Shown: positions 41,011-49,487 of the stretch, in pieces | Layout: each line of letters opens with the position of its first letter | How positions within the stretch are numbered: the first letter of the stretch is position 1 | NCBI GenBank assembly: GCA_035606945.1 | Contig: DATNDR010000006.1 | Coordinates: 48,868 to 112,867, forward strand | Direction of reading: 5' to 3' | Origin: GCA-003244245 sp035606945 | Lineage (GTDB): Bacteria; Actinomycetota; Actinomycetes; Mycobacteriales; Pseudonocardiaceae | Length of the DNA stretch: 64,000 nt | The notes under the pieces: generated by a model | What the model saw: only the letters and a program-made list of their open reading frames with translations | Database searches by the model: none | What the model was told of the DNA's origin: nothing | Translations under genes and position numbers: made by a program

Positions 41011-42006
41011 GTGACCACGGAGTCCCGGTTGCGCACCCTGGTCGCGCTGGCCGCCACCGGGTCGGTCCGGAGCGCCGCAAGCCGGCTGACGGTGACCGAG
41101 TCGGCGGTGTCGGCGTCGATCGGGGCGCTGGCCCGGGAGCTCGGCGTGCCGCTGGTGGAACCGGTGGGCCGTGGGCTGAGGCTGACCGCGTCCGGCGCCA
41201 TCTACGCCCGGTACGCGCGGCGGGTGCTGGGGCTGCTGGACGAGGGCGCCGCTGCCGCTGCGGCCGAACTGGATCCCGAACGGGGCCGGCTGCGGCTGGC
41301 TGCGGTGACCACCGCGGGAGAGCACCTGCTGCCCGCGCTGCTGGCCGAGTTCCGCCGCCAACATCCGGGGATCGCGCTGGCCCTAGAGGTGGCTCCCAGC
41401 GCGCAGGTCTGGGATCTGATCGGCGCCCACGAGGTCGACCTGATCATCGCCGGCGCGCCCCCCTCCGGAGCCGACGCCAACGTGGTCGCCACCAAGCCCA
41501 ACGAGCTCATCGTCGTCGCGGCGCCGCCGATCGCGGCGGCCTTCGACTGGATGCACACCCCGTGGTTACTGCGCGAACAGGGCTCGGCCACCCGCACCCG
41601 GGTCGAGTCGTATCTCAAGGCGCAGCGTGTCGCGCCACCGCGGTTGGTGCTCGGGTCCAACGGCGCGGTGGTGGCCGGCGCGGTGGCCGAACTGGGCTGC
41701 GCGCTGATCTCGCGGGACGCCATCGCCGGGGAACTGGCCGATGGTCGGCTGGTTCAACTATCGGTGCCAGGCATGCCGATGCGACGGCCATGGCACGCGG
41801 TGGTCGGGTCCTACTCCGGTGCGGCCACGTGGTTGTTCGTCCAGCACCTGCGATCGTCGGGCTGGCGATCACCCGGTGCCCGGGGCGCTGTGTCACCCGT
41901 TCCAGCTCCCCACGGTGGCCGCAATGGTGGTGAGCCGCGCCGACCACGGACTAGGGTCAGTGCTGGCGGCGTGGATGGGCCCGCCGCCGTGGAGGGAGGG
42001 TTATGA
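41011..42006 (+). CDS. cbbR: LysR-type regulator of the cbb operon
   Basis: A 331-residue LysR protein. The N-terminal winged HTH (LRTLVALAATGSVRSAASRLTVTESAVSASIGALARELG) is followed by the effector domain (LRLAAVTTAGEHLLPALLAEFRRQHPGIALALEV, VDLIIAGAPP). Divergent position next to cbbL identifies it as CbbR, which senses metabolites such as RuBP, PEP or NADPH in other bacteria. The last 50 residues are Arg/Gly/Pro-rich and unlike the family. They run into the aldolase gene, whose ATG overlaps the stop (ATGA). Confidence 0.9.
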   Translation: MTTESRLRTLVALAATGSVRSAASRLTVTESAVSASIGALARELGVPLVEPVGRGLRLTASGAIYARYARRVLGLLDEGAAAAAAELDPERGRLRLAAVTTAGEHLLPALLAEFRRQHPGIALALEVAPSAQVWDLIGAHEVDLIIAGAPPSGADANVVATKPNELIVVAAPPIAAAFDWMHTPWLLREQGSATRTRVESYLKAQRVAPPRLVLGSNGAVVAGAVAELGCALISRDAIAGELADGRLVQLSVPGMPMRRPWHAVVGSYSGAATWLFVQHLRSSGWRSPGARGAVSPVPAPHGGRNGGEPRRPRTRVSAGGVDGPAAVEGGL

Positions 42007-42989
42007 ACGAGGAGCTGCACGGAACCGCCCAAACGATGGTGAGCCGGCCGCGCGGCATCCTTGCGGCCGACGAGAGCATCGCCACGATGTCGTCCCGGCT
42101 GGAGAAGGCCGGCGTCGAAGTCAGTGCGGAGAACCGGCGGGCCTATCGCGAGATGCTCGTGACCACGCCCGACCTGAATCGGGGGATCAGCGGAGTGATC
42201 CTGTCCGACGAGACTTTCAACCAGAAGCTGTCCGACGGGAACACCTTCCCGTTGGCGGTGCACAATTTGGGCATCCTGCCCGGGATCAAGGTCGACACCG
42301 GCGCGAAGCCGCTGGCCCTGTCGCCGGGTGAAAAGATCACCGAGGGGCTCGACGGCCTGCGCGAGCGCCTCAAGGACTACGTCTCGCGCGGCGCCCGGTT
42401 CGCCAAGTGGCGGGCCGTGATCGTCATCGGTGACGGTTTGCCGACCCGCAACGCGTTACGCGCCAACGCCCATGCGCTGGCCCGGTACGCCGCGCTGTGC
42501 CAGGAGGCCTGGTGCGTGCCCATCGTGGAGCCGGAAGTGCTGATGGATGGCGATCACACCATCGAGCGGTGCGCGGAAGTGACGCGCGCCACGCTGGAAA
42601 CGCTGATGGCGGAGCTGAACGAGGCTGGTGTGGATCTCGCCGGCACCGTACTCAAGCCCAACATGGTCGTGCCGGGCAAGACGTCTGGCCAGCAGGCCAG
42701 CCCCGAGGAGGTTGCCGAGCAGACGGTATCCGTACTGCGCGCGGTGCTGCCCGATTCGCTGGCCGGGGTCGCGTTCCTGTCCGGCGGACAGTCGCCGGAG
42801 GAAGCCACCGCCAACCTGGCCGCCATGCAGAAACACGACACCCCCTGGCCGCTGACCTTCTCCTTCGGGCGCGCCCTGGTCGATCCGGCACTCAAGGCCT
42901 GGCGCGGTGATCCCGATGCGGTCGACGCAGGCCAGCAGGCGCTGTTCAGCCGAGTCGGACCCAACTCATCTGCTCTGGTCAACGCGTAG
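42003..42989 (+). CDS. Class I fructose-bisphosphate aldolase
   Basis: A 328-residue class I (Schiff-base) aldolase. It has GILAADESIATMSSRLEKAGVE, LVTTPDLNRGISGVILSDETF, AKWRAVI, PIVEPEVLMDGDH, the Schiff-base lysine in GTVLKPNMVVPG, and FLSGGQSPEEATANL. In this setting it would condense triose phosphates to fructose-1,6-bisphosphate (and erythrose-4-phosphate with DHAP to sedoheptulose-1,7-bisphosphate) in the Calvin cycle. It is translationally coupled to cbbR rather than to cbbLSX. Confidence 0.93.
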   Translation: MNEELHGTAQTMVSRPRGILAADESIATMSSRLEKAGVEVSAENRRAYREMLVTTPDLNRGISGVILSDETFNQKLSDGNTFPLAVHNLGILPGIKVDTGAKPLALSPGEKITEGLDGLRERLKDYVSRGARFAKWRAVIVIGDGLPTRNALRANAHALARYAALCQEAWCVPIVEPEVLMDGDHTIERCAEVTRATLETLMAELNEAGVDLAGTVLKPNMVVPGKTSGQQASPEEVAEQTVSVLRAVLPDSLAGVAFLSGGQSPEEATANLAAMQKHDTPWPLTFSFGRALVDPALKAWRGDPDAVDAGQQALFSRVGPNSSALVNA

Positions 42990-42991
42990 CC

Positions 42992-43076
42992 CACACATCC
43001 TTCTACCCCGACATGGAGACATATCGGGGTAGAAGGACGGTGAAAAAGCCCGATATGTCTCCATGTCGGGATGTGT
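42992..43076. repeat. Compound palindrome with three alternative pairings
   Basis: Three nested or overlapping inverted repeats lie between the aldolase and response-regulator stop codons. Outer pairing: ACACATCC (42993-43000) with GGATGTGT (43069-43076). Pairing A: CCTTCTACCCCGA (42999-43011) with 43024-43036. Pairing B: 42-base scale, with arms 43008-43028 and 43049-43069 (21 bp, perfect). A and B share bases 43008-43011 and 43024-43028, so they exclude one another. The right end CTCCATGTCGGGATG (43059-43073) recurs at 50110-50124. Likely a bidirectional terminator, possibly derived from a dispersed palindromic element. Confidence 0.75.
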
Positions 43077-43735
43077 TAGCGGAACAGGCCTTCGCGTAAG
43101 GCGGTGGCTACTGCTGCGGCGCGGTCGGTTACTTCTAGCTTGCGGTAAATGCCGCGGACGTGGCTCTTGACGGTTTCTTCGCCGACTACCAGTTCTGCGG
43201 CGATGGCCCGGTTGGATGAGCCCGCCACCATCAGGGACAGCACCTCGCTCTCCCGTTGGGTGAGGCCAAGTCGTGCGCCGGGCCAGAACTCACCGGCTTG
43301 CAGCCGGGCGGCCGAGGCGCCTGCCCGGGCGGCCAGGCCGGCGTCGATGACGATTGCGCCGGCATGTGCACGGAGCAAGTGTTCGACCAACTCAGGGCCA
43401 TCGATCCGCTTGAGCAGGTAACCGGCGGCGCCGGCCTGCATGGCTTGGAAGAGGTACTGCTCGTCGTCGTAGACGGTCAGCAGGATCACTCGCCGCCCAG
43501 GGGAGTCCTGGATGAGGTCGCGGCACAGGTCCAATCCGCTCTGCCCGCCGAGCCGCACGTCGGCCAGCACGATGTCCGGATTCAACCCGGCTACTACGCG
43601 GCGCGCGGTCGCCGCATCAGCCGCCTCGCCGACCACGCGGACCCGCCCGACGAAGCGGCTGAGCATCACTTTCAAGCCGGTGCGCACCATTTCATGATCA
43701 TCGACCAGCACCACACGTAGCGGCTGGCCTTCCAT
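43076..43735 (-). CDS. NarL/LuxR-family response regulator
   Basis: A 219-residue regulator. The receiver domain (VVLVDDHEMVRTGLKVML, phosphoacceptor Asp59 in IVLADVRLGG, LLTVYDDEQYLFQAMQAGAAGYLLK) is joined to a C-terminal HTH (LTQRESEVLSLMVAGSSNRAIAAELVVGEETVKSHVRGIYRKL). No histidine kinase is adjacent, so it is an orphan here. Its location between the aldolase and phosphoribulokinase genes suggests, without proof, a role in controlling carbon fixation or redox input. Confidence 0.88.
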   Translation of the reverse strand: MEGQPLRVVLVDDHEMVRTGLKVMLSRFVGRVRVVGEAADAATARRVVAGLNPDIVLADVRLGGQSGLDLCRDLIQDSPGRRVILLTVYDDEQYLFQAMQAGAAGYLLKRIDGPELVEHLLRAHAGAIVIDAGLAARAGASAARLQAGEFWPGARLGLTQRESEVLSLMVAGSSNRAIAAELVVGEETVKSHVRGIYRKLEVTDRAAAVATALREGLFR

Positions 43736-43879
43736 GTGCCGAGTGTAATCAGGCCAGTTGGTGTGGCGGGTGACGCGGTGGGAGGGCGGTTCCCCTTGCC
43801 GATCCCTCCAGAAGGGGACGCCGGGGGGGACTGACTTGCCTAGGGTCGAATCCCGGTCTTGGAAGAAATGGGGTGTGTC

Positions 43880-44818
43880 GTGCCCGACAAGTTGTTGCGA
43901 ATGGAGCGCGCCGGATCGAGTTCGTCGCGGCCCGTGATGCTGGCGATCGCCGGTGACAGCGCCGCAGGGAAGACCACCCTGACCAAGGGACTGGTGGAGG
44001 CGTTAGGCGCCCATCGCATCACCTCCCTGTGCGTCGACGATTACCACCGCTATGACCGGCAGGAACGCAAGGGTTTGCCGTTCACCGCGCTGCATCCGGA
44101 CTGCAACTACGTGCAGATCATGGAGCAGCACCTGCAGCTGCTGGCCACTGGCCAGCCGGTGCTCAAGCCGGTCTATGACCATGACACCGGCCAGCTCACC
44201 AGGCCGGAGTTGATCGAACCAACCGAGTTCGTGATCGTGGAAGGACTGCTGCCGCTGCATACCCGGCTGGCTCAGGCGTGCTTCGACATCACCGTCTACC
44301 TCGACCCACCCGAGCACATCCGCCGCGACTGGAAGGTCAAGCGGGACACCACCAAGCGCGGGTACACCCCCGAGCAGGTACTGGCCGAGCTCGACAAGAG
44401 GGAGCCCGAGTCGGAGGCGTTCATCCGCCCGCAGCGCTCCGCTGCCGACATCGTGGTCCGGTTCGGTCCCATCGAGCAGCGCCACGACCCGCCGGAGACA
44501 CCGTTGTCGGCTGAGTTGATCCTGCGCCCGACGATCCGCCATCCCGACCTCGAGCACGTCTTCCGGGAGATCGACCGGCGGGGAATGCACAGAAAGATGG
44601 TTCGCGACGAGGTCGGCAGGCCGGTGGATGCGCTGCACATTCATGGCTATGTGCCGCGTGAGGAAAGCCAGCTGCTGGAGAAGGCGATCTGGGCTGAGCT
44701 GGACACCGAGACCGAGCTGCCGTCCTCGCTGGGTCACATCGGCGACAGCGCCCGCAGTGAGCCGCTGGCGATCACTCAGCTGCTGTTGCTTTATCACATG
44801 CTCGACTCTGTTCGCTGA
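43880..44818 (+). CDS. prk: Phosphoribulokinase
   Basis: A protein of about 312 residues of the phosphoribulokinase/uridine kinase family. The P-loop is AIAGDSAAGKTTLTKGLV. Then come VDDYHRYDRQERKG, the Asp/Glu-rich substrate zone TALHPDCNYVQIMEQHL, PVYDHDTG, VEGLLPLHT, DPPEHIRRDWKVKRDTTKRGYT and SEAFIRPQRSAADIVVRF. It phosphorylates ribulose-5-phosphate to the RuBisCO substrate and completes the cycle-specific enzymes here. The GTG at 43880 is chosen from family starts (PDKLLRMERA); ATG 43868 and TTG 43859 are alternatives. Confidence 0.92.
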   Translation: MPDKLLRMERAGSSSSRPVMLAIAGDSAAGKTTLTKGLVEALGAHRITSLCVDDYHRYDRQERKGLPFTALHPDCNYVQIMEQHLQLLATGQPVLKPVYDHDTGQLTRPELIEPTEFVIVEGLLPLHTRLAQACFDITVYLDPPEHIRRDWKVKRDTTKRGYTPEQVLAELDKREPESEAFIRPQRSAADIVVRFGPIEQRHDPPETPLSAELILRPTIRHPDLEHVFREIDRRGMHRKMVRDEVGRPVDALHIHGYVPREESQLLEKAIWAELDTETELPSSLGHIGDSARSEPLAITQLLLLYHMLDSVR

Positions 44819-44867
44819 CTCTGTTCGCCGACCCAAGCCAGGCGATGGCTGGACGTCCGTATTGTCG

Positions 44868-44885
44868 TAAGTTAGCCTTCCCTAA
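44868..44885 (+). promoter_or_regulatory. Iron-box-like element (IdeR/DtxR) with overlapping -10
   Basis: TTAGCCTTCCCTAA (44872-44885) matches 11 of 14 bases of the mycobacterial iron-box core TTAGGCTAACCTAA and has symmetric GTTAG/CTAAC ends. TAAGTT (44868-44873) fits a TANNNT -10 element, so bound IdeR would block transcription. It lies about 27 bases before the ATG of a two-gene operon encoding a ferric-reductase-like protein. Confidence 0.5.
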
Positions 44886-44911
44886 CTCGTCGGGCTACTT
44901 GCGGAGCGGCT

Positions 44912-45586
44912 ATGGAGCGGCGTCGAGCGATCGCGTGGGCTGGTTCGATATCACTCACTGCCTGCGTTAGCGCGCTGGCGCTGGGTTCGTTCGTCGGCGG
45001 ATTCGGCTTCGATGCGCCGCAGTCGCCAACGGCGCCGCATTCGCCGCAGGCCGCCCAGCCGCAGGTTCCCGAGCCGCAGGTCCCCGAGCAGCCCGCCGGA
45101 CCGGAACTGATGCCGGAAGTCCCGCAAGAACGGCCCAGCCCTGACAATGCGCACAAGGCGCTGCAGAGTGATTCCGCGCCCGCTCCGGCACCTACTGTGG
45201 TGCCGGCGCCAGTCGCTGTGCCTCACGTCGACAATTACCCGCGGGTACTGGCCGGTCACCAGAAGGCTCCGGCAACCCTTCCGATTCCGCCGCGTGACGC
45301 GAGGCCGGCGCGTGATGTCGATAAGCCGGCTAATCCCCCGGGAGCCGGTAAAGCGGCTCCCGACGTTGCACTGCGCGATGCGTGGATGGACGTGCTAAAC
45401 AAAGACGCCAGGTTCTCCTGGAAACGGGACATTCTTGCGGTCTTTCGCGATTCCAAACGCAGTAGCGCCAGGTCGGCGGGCGCCCGCAACGACGCAGCGG
45501 TCTCCGAGCGGTTGACGCGCGCGGGCACCCACGCTGGGACCGCAGACCACCAGGCGGGCGGCCAAACCGACGGTCACGATGACTGA
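44912..45586 (+). CDS. Proline-rich membrane-anchored protein in the ferric-reductase operon
   Basis: A 224-residue protein. It has a basic start (MERRRAIAW), one hydrophobic segment (about 8-30), then a long Pro/Gln/Val-rich region (PQVPEPQVPEQPAGPE), and a more ordered helical C-terminal part (DAWMDVLNKDARFSWKRDILAVF). It is probably an anchored periplasmic or surface protein. No family recognised. Its end overlaps the start of the reductase gene by 8 bases, and the iron-box-like element is just upstream, so a helper role in iron uptake is inferred. Confidence 0.65.
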   Translation: MERRRAIAWAGSISLTACVSALALGSFVGGFGFDAPQSPTAPHSPQAAQPQVPEPQVPEQPAGPELMPEVPQERPSPDNAHKALQSDSAPAPAPTVVPAPVAVPHVDNYPRVLAGHQKAPATLPIPPRDARPARDVDKPANPPGAGKAAPDVALRDAWMDVLNKDARFSWKRDILAVFRDSKRSSARSAGARNDAAVSERLTRAGTHAGTADHQAGGQTDGHDD

Positions 45587-47255
45587 TTCGCAGGTCCGAC
45601 CGGCAGGTGCGGCCCGGATCTGGGTTGGCGGCCTCAGCGTTACCACCATGCTGGCCCTGGTCGCGGTGATGCTGCCGGCGCCGGACGCTGCCGCGCGCGA
45701 CATGCTCGGTGATGCCGCGTGGTGGTACGTGGCCCGCGCCTCTGGCCTCGTGGCGTCGCTGTTGCTGGGCGTGTCAGTGGTGGGCGGCCTGCTGCTGACC
45801 GTACGGCTGACCCAGGGACGCAGCCGGGCCTGGACTCAAGGCTTGCACGAGTTCGTCGGGGCGCTGGCGGTGGTGTTCACCGGTATCCACCTCGTTTCGG
45901 TACTAGCCGCCGACCAGCTGCAGGTCGGCCCATGGCAGCTGCTGGTCCCGTTCACCCGGCCGGCCAACCCGGTCGCTCAAGGCCTGGGAGTGCTGGCCTG
46001 CTACCTGCTGATCGCGGTCGTGGCGACCTCGTGGGCGCGGGCGTCGATGCCCTGGCGGTGGTGGCGCTGCCTGCACCTGCTGGCCTGGCCGCTGTTCGCG
46101 CTTGCCTGTGCACACACCGCGCTGGCCGGCACCGACACCACCAGCCCGATCGTGCACTGGGCCAGTCTGCTGGTGGGCGTCGCGATCCTGTTTCTGGCCG
46201 TACTGCGCATGCTCACCCTGGACCTGCTCACCGCGCGACGCGCCGAACCCCCACCGAGCCCGCTGGCGGACCGCGTGCCGCAACAGCGGCAATCGAGCCC
46301 GTCGCCTCCGGTCACCGGATCGGACCCGGGGCTGAGCCTGCTGATCGGGCAGACCACCTGGGAGGCGGACAACGTCATGTCGTTGCGCCTGCATTCGCCG
46401 GATGGGGCTGCGTTACCGGCCTGGGAGCCAGGTGCGCACATCGAGTTGGCCCTGCCGTCGGGCCGGCGCCGGCAGTATTCGCTGTGCGGCGATCCGGAGG
46501 ACCGCTACTCGTACCGGATCGCGGTGTTGCAGGTGCCGGCCGGGCGCGGTGGGTCGGTAGAGGTGCACACCGGCACTCGGGCGGGCCAGCTGATCAGCGT
46601 ACAAGGGCCGCGTAACCATTTTCCCCTCGTGCCCAGTCCGGCATACCTGTTCATCGCCGGGGGAATAGGGATTACCGCCATGCTGGCGATGGCTGCCCGG
46701 CTGGTCACCACCGGCAGCGAGTGGAAGCTGGTGTATGTCGGTCGCAGCCGCGCCGGCATGGCGTTCATCGACGAGGTCAGCGCACTGGGGCCCGACCGGG
46801 TCGAGGTGGTACCCAGCGAGGAGCGCGGCCGGCCAGATCTGGACGAGATCATCGGCTCGGTCGCCGCCGGCACCGCGGTTTACTGCTGCGGTCCTGACCA
46901 GTTGCTGACGGCAGTGCGGGAACGGGTCGCCAACCGGCCCCATCTGACGCTGCACACGGAGCTTTTCGCCGGCGGTGGTCCCACCGGTGGTGCCGCGTTC
47001 CACGTCGAGCTGCGCCGCACCGGGCGGATCATCGAGGTGCCCGGTGACCGCAGTGTCCTGCAGGCCGTCCGGGAGGTCCTTCCCGCCGTTGCGGCCGGCT
47101 GCGAGCAGGGCATCTGCGGTGCCTGCCGCACCACAGTCCTGGCCGGCGAGCCCGATCACCGGGACGAATTTCTCAGCAGCGCCGAACGCGCCGCCGGTGC
47201 GATGCTGATCTGCGTGTCGCGCGCCTTCAGCGAGCGCCTCACCCTCGATCTGTGA
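45579..47255 (+). CDS. Fused ferric-reductase-type membrane domain, flavin reductase and 2Fe-2S ferredoxin
   Basis: A 558-residue protein. The N-terminal 215 residues form about six transmembrane helices with histidines placed as haem ligands (GLHEFVGALAVVFTGIHL, LHLLAWPLFALACAHTAL), as in ferric-reductase/NOX-type domains. A flexible linker (220-250) leads to a phthalate-dioxygenase-reductase-type module. Flavin site is RRQYSLCGDPED, NAD(P) site is FIAGGIGITAM and YCCGPDQL. A C-terminal plant-type 2Fe-2S domain has C-EQGI-C-GA-C and a last Cys in MLICV. It would pass electrons from NAD(P)H through flavin, Fe-S and haem across the membrane. The 3' end overlaps the convergent ATPase gene by 17 bases. 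Confidence 0.85.
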   Translation: MTDSQVRPAGAARIWVGGLSVTTMLALVAVMLPAPDAAARDMLGDAAWWYVARASGLVASLLLGVSVVGGLLLTVRLTQGRSRAWTQGLHEFVGALAVVFTGIHLVSVLAADQLQVGPWQLLVPFTRPANPVAQGLGVLACYLLIAVVATSWARASMPWRWWRCLHLLAWPLFALACAHTALAGTDTTSPIVHWASLLVGVAILFLAVLRMLTLDLLTARRAEPPPSPLADRVPQQRQSSPSPPVTGSDPGLSLLIGQTTWEADNVMSLRLHSPDGAALPAWEPGAHIELALPSGRRRQYSLCGDPEDRYSYRIAVLQVPAGRGGSVEVHTGTRAGQLISVQGPRNHFPLVPSPAYLFIAGGIGITAMLAMAARLVTTGSEWKLVYVGRSRAGMAFIDEVSALGPDRVEVVPSEERGRPDLDEIIGSVAAGTAVYCCGPDQLLTAVRERVANRPHLTLHTELFAGGGPTGGAAFHVELRRTGRIIEVPGDRSVLQAVREVLPAVAAGCEQGICGACRTTVLAGEPDHRDEFLSSAERAAGAMLICVSRAFSERLTLDL

Positions 47256-48423
47256 CCGGGTCAACCCAGCTGATGGCTGGTTGCGCCCTCGCCAGCAGGC
47301 GGCCGATCTGGCTCAGCCCGGGCAGGTCGTGCACGTCGGCGGCCAGCGCCGGCACGGTGACCACCGCGACTGCTGGATGCGCCCGGCGGAACCGGGCCAG
47401 CAGCCGGCGCTCCCTCCCGGCCAGCGCGACGCGGTCGGCGTGTAGCCGCAGCACGGCCGCGGTCAGCGGCGCGCCACCGGACCGCTGCAGCGTCTCGGCC
47501 GCCGTCTCGGCTCGGGCGGCCGGCAGGTCGGCGAGCACCGGATGGGTCCGGTTGAGTACCAGCCCGGCCAGCGGCATCGACTCGGTGGCCAACCGGTCCA
47601 CGAAGTAGGCCGCCTCGCGAACCGCGTCGGCTTCCGGGGTCGCGATCACCACAAACGCCGTCCCCGGCGCGCGGAGCAGCTCATAGGTGGCGGTGGCACG
47701 TTCCCGGAATCCGCCGAACATGGTGTCGAAGGCCTGCACGAACGCCGATGCGTCGGCCAGCAGCTGGCCGCCCAGGATGGTCGAGATAGCCCTGCCGAAC
47801 AGCCCGAACCCGGCACCCACCAGGCGTCGCACCCCCCGGCCACCGACTCGCGCCGGGGCGGACAGCAGGCGGATCATCCGCCCGTCCAAAAACGACGACA
47901 GCCGCTGGGGGGCATCCAGGAAATCCAATGCCGAACGCGACGGCGGGGTGTCCACCACGACGAGATCCCATTGACCGGCCGAGACCAGCTGCCCCAGCTT
48001 CTCCATCGCCATGTACTCCTGAGTTCCGGAGAACGATGACGAGATGGCCTGGTAGAACGGATTCGCGATGATCTGGGCGGCCCGCTCGGGGCTGGCGTGC
48101 GCCTGCACCATCTCATCGAAGGTGCGTCGCATATCCAGCATCATCGCGTGCAGATCTCCGCCGGCCAGCTCGATTTCCGCGGTGGGTTTGACCTTGCGGG
48201 GATTGTTGGCCAGCTCCCGCAGGCCCATCGACTGAGCCAGCCGCCGTGCCGGGTCGATCGTGAGCACCACCACCGACCGGCCTTGTTCTGCGGCTCGCAG
48301 CCCAAGTGCTGCAGCCGTCGTCGTCTTGCCCACCCCGCCGGCGCCGCAACACACCACCACCCGGGTGGTGCGGGCGCCCAGCAGCTCGTCGACGTGGAAA
48401 GGGGGCGGTGATGTTGTGCTCAT
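47239..48423 (-). CDS. ArsA/GET3-like ATPase, Rv3680 homologue
   Basis: A 394-residue ATPase with a deviant Walker A (CGAGGVGKTTTAAALG), switch I DPARRLAQSMGL, switch II VVDTPPSRSALDFLDAP and NRTHP near the adenine site. It pairs with the Rv3679-like ATPase encoded 10 bases upstream. In M. tuberculosis the two form a complex (also called BagA/BagB) reported to support envelope integrity and glycerol/redox tolerance. Cytosolic, no membrane segment. Confidence 0.88.
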   Translation of the reverse strand: MSTTSPPPFHVDELLGARTTRVVVCCGAGGVGKTTTAAALGLRAAEQGRSVVVLTIDPARRLAQSMGLRELANNPRKVKPTAEIELAGGDLHAMMLDMRRTFDEMVQAHASPERAAQIIANPFYQAISSSFSGTQEYMAMEKLGQLVSAGQWDLVVVDTPPSRSALDFLDAPQRLSSFLDGRMIRLLSAPARVGGRGVRRLVGAGFGLFGRAISTILGGQLLADASAFVQAFDTMFGGFRERATATYELLRAPGTAFVVIATPEADAVREAAYFVDRLATESMPLAGLVLNRTHPVLADLPAARAETAAETLQRSGGAPLTAAVLRLHADRVALAGRERRLLARFRRAHPAVAVVTVPALAADVHDLPGLSQIGRLLARAQPAISWVDPVTDRG

Positions 48424-48433
48424 GGCTCGTGGG

Positions 48434-49453
48434 TCACCGCACCCCCTGCTCGCGCAGCACCTCGGCGAGCTCGTAAATCCCCCCGAGATCGACTCCGTCG
48501 CCTCCGATCTCCGTGAGATCAGGCAACTCGATCAACGGCATCCCGGCGTCGGCGAGTCTGGCGCGAGCGTGCTGCTCGGCGTCCATCCGCAGCGCATGCT
48601 CGACGGTTTCGGCGACCAGGCCGTCGAGTGCCGCGTCGTCCAGGTCCAGACCGGAGGCGAGTAGCCCGGCACGGAGTCGATCGGCGTCTACCCGGCCGTT
48701 GCCGCCGTCGGCGGTGGTCGCCGCGAAGTGTTCCGGCAGCCGGGACGGCCGCGCCCGGTTGACCAGCACCGCACCCGGACGCAGGTCGGCCAGATCGAGC
48801 TCCGCGACCGTCTCCAGGGTTTCGGCGACCGGCAGGTCCTCCAGCAGAGTGACGACGTGGACTGCGGTGTCGGCCGAATGCAGCAGCCGCACCACCCCCT
48901 TGCTCTGGCTGTGGATCGGACCGACCTTTGCCAGATCGGCCATCGCCCTAGTGACGTCGAGGAACTTCACCACCCGCCCGGTGGGCGGCGCGTCGAGCAC
49001 CACCGCGTCGTAGCTGTGGATGCCGTCGCGGGCTCGCGTCGTCGCCTCTTTCACCTTGCCAGTGATCAGCACGTCGCGCAGTCCGGGCGCCAGCGTGGTG
49101 GCGAACTCGATGGCTCCCATCCGGCGCAGCGTCCGGCCCGCGAAGCCCAGGTTGTAGAACATCGCGAAGTACTCCAGCAGCGCCTCCTCGGCATCGACGG
49201 CGAGCGCCCGGACTTCACCTGCGCCGGGAGCGACGGCAACGCGCCGTTCCTGGTAGGGCAGCGGTGGAATGTCGAACAGATGGGCGATGCCTTGCCGGCC
49301 CTCGACCTCGACCAGCAGCGTTTTCCTGCCTCCGGTGGCCAACGCCACCGCCAGCGCGGCGGCGACCGTTGTCTTGCCGGTCCCGCCCTTGCCGGTGACG
49401 ACGTGCAGGCGGGCCTGAGCGGGCCACATGGCCGCGAGCCTAATGCCACTCAC
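48434..49453 (-). CDS. ArsA/GET3-like ATPase, Rv3679 homologue
   Basis: A protein of about 339 residues with Walker A VTGKGGTGKTTVAAALAVALA. Other motifs are VEVEGRQGIAHLFDIPPLPYQER, YFAMFYNLGFAGRTLRRMGAIEFATTLAPGLRDVL, VVLDAPPTGRVVKFLDVT and VNRARPSRLP. The close motif-by-motif match with M. tuberculosis Rv3679 fixes the assignment. It is the first gene of the two-ATPase operon. The start GTG 49453 is chosen by alignment to Rv3679; ATG 49429 is possible. The whiB4 gene that neighbours this pair in M. tuberculosis is absent here. Confidence 0.88.
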   Translation of the reverse strand: MSGIRLAAMWPAQARLHVVTGKGGTGKTTVAAALAVALATGGRKTLLVEVEGRQGIAHLFDIPPLPYQERRVAVAPGAGEVRALAVDAEEALLEYFAMFYNLGFAGRTLRRMGAIEFATTLAPGLRDVLITGKVKEATTRARDGIHSYDAVVLDAPPTGRVVKFLDVTRAMADLAKVGPIHSQSKGVVRLLHSADTAVHVVTLLEDLPVAETLETVAELDLADLRPGAVLVNRARPSRLPEHFAATTADGGNGRVDADRLRAGLLASGLDLDDAALDGLVAETVEHALRMDAEQHARARLADAGMPLIELPDLTEIGGDGVDLGGIYELAEVLREQGVR

Positions 49454-49487
49454 GAGGTCGTGGCGGCCACGCGATAGCGTCCCCGCC

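Noticed and set aside
43840..43860. GGTCGAATCCC resembling a tRNA T-arm
   Set aside because: One base short of the T-loop consensus and no acceptor, D or anticodon arm can be drawn around it.
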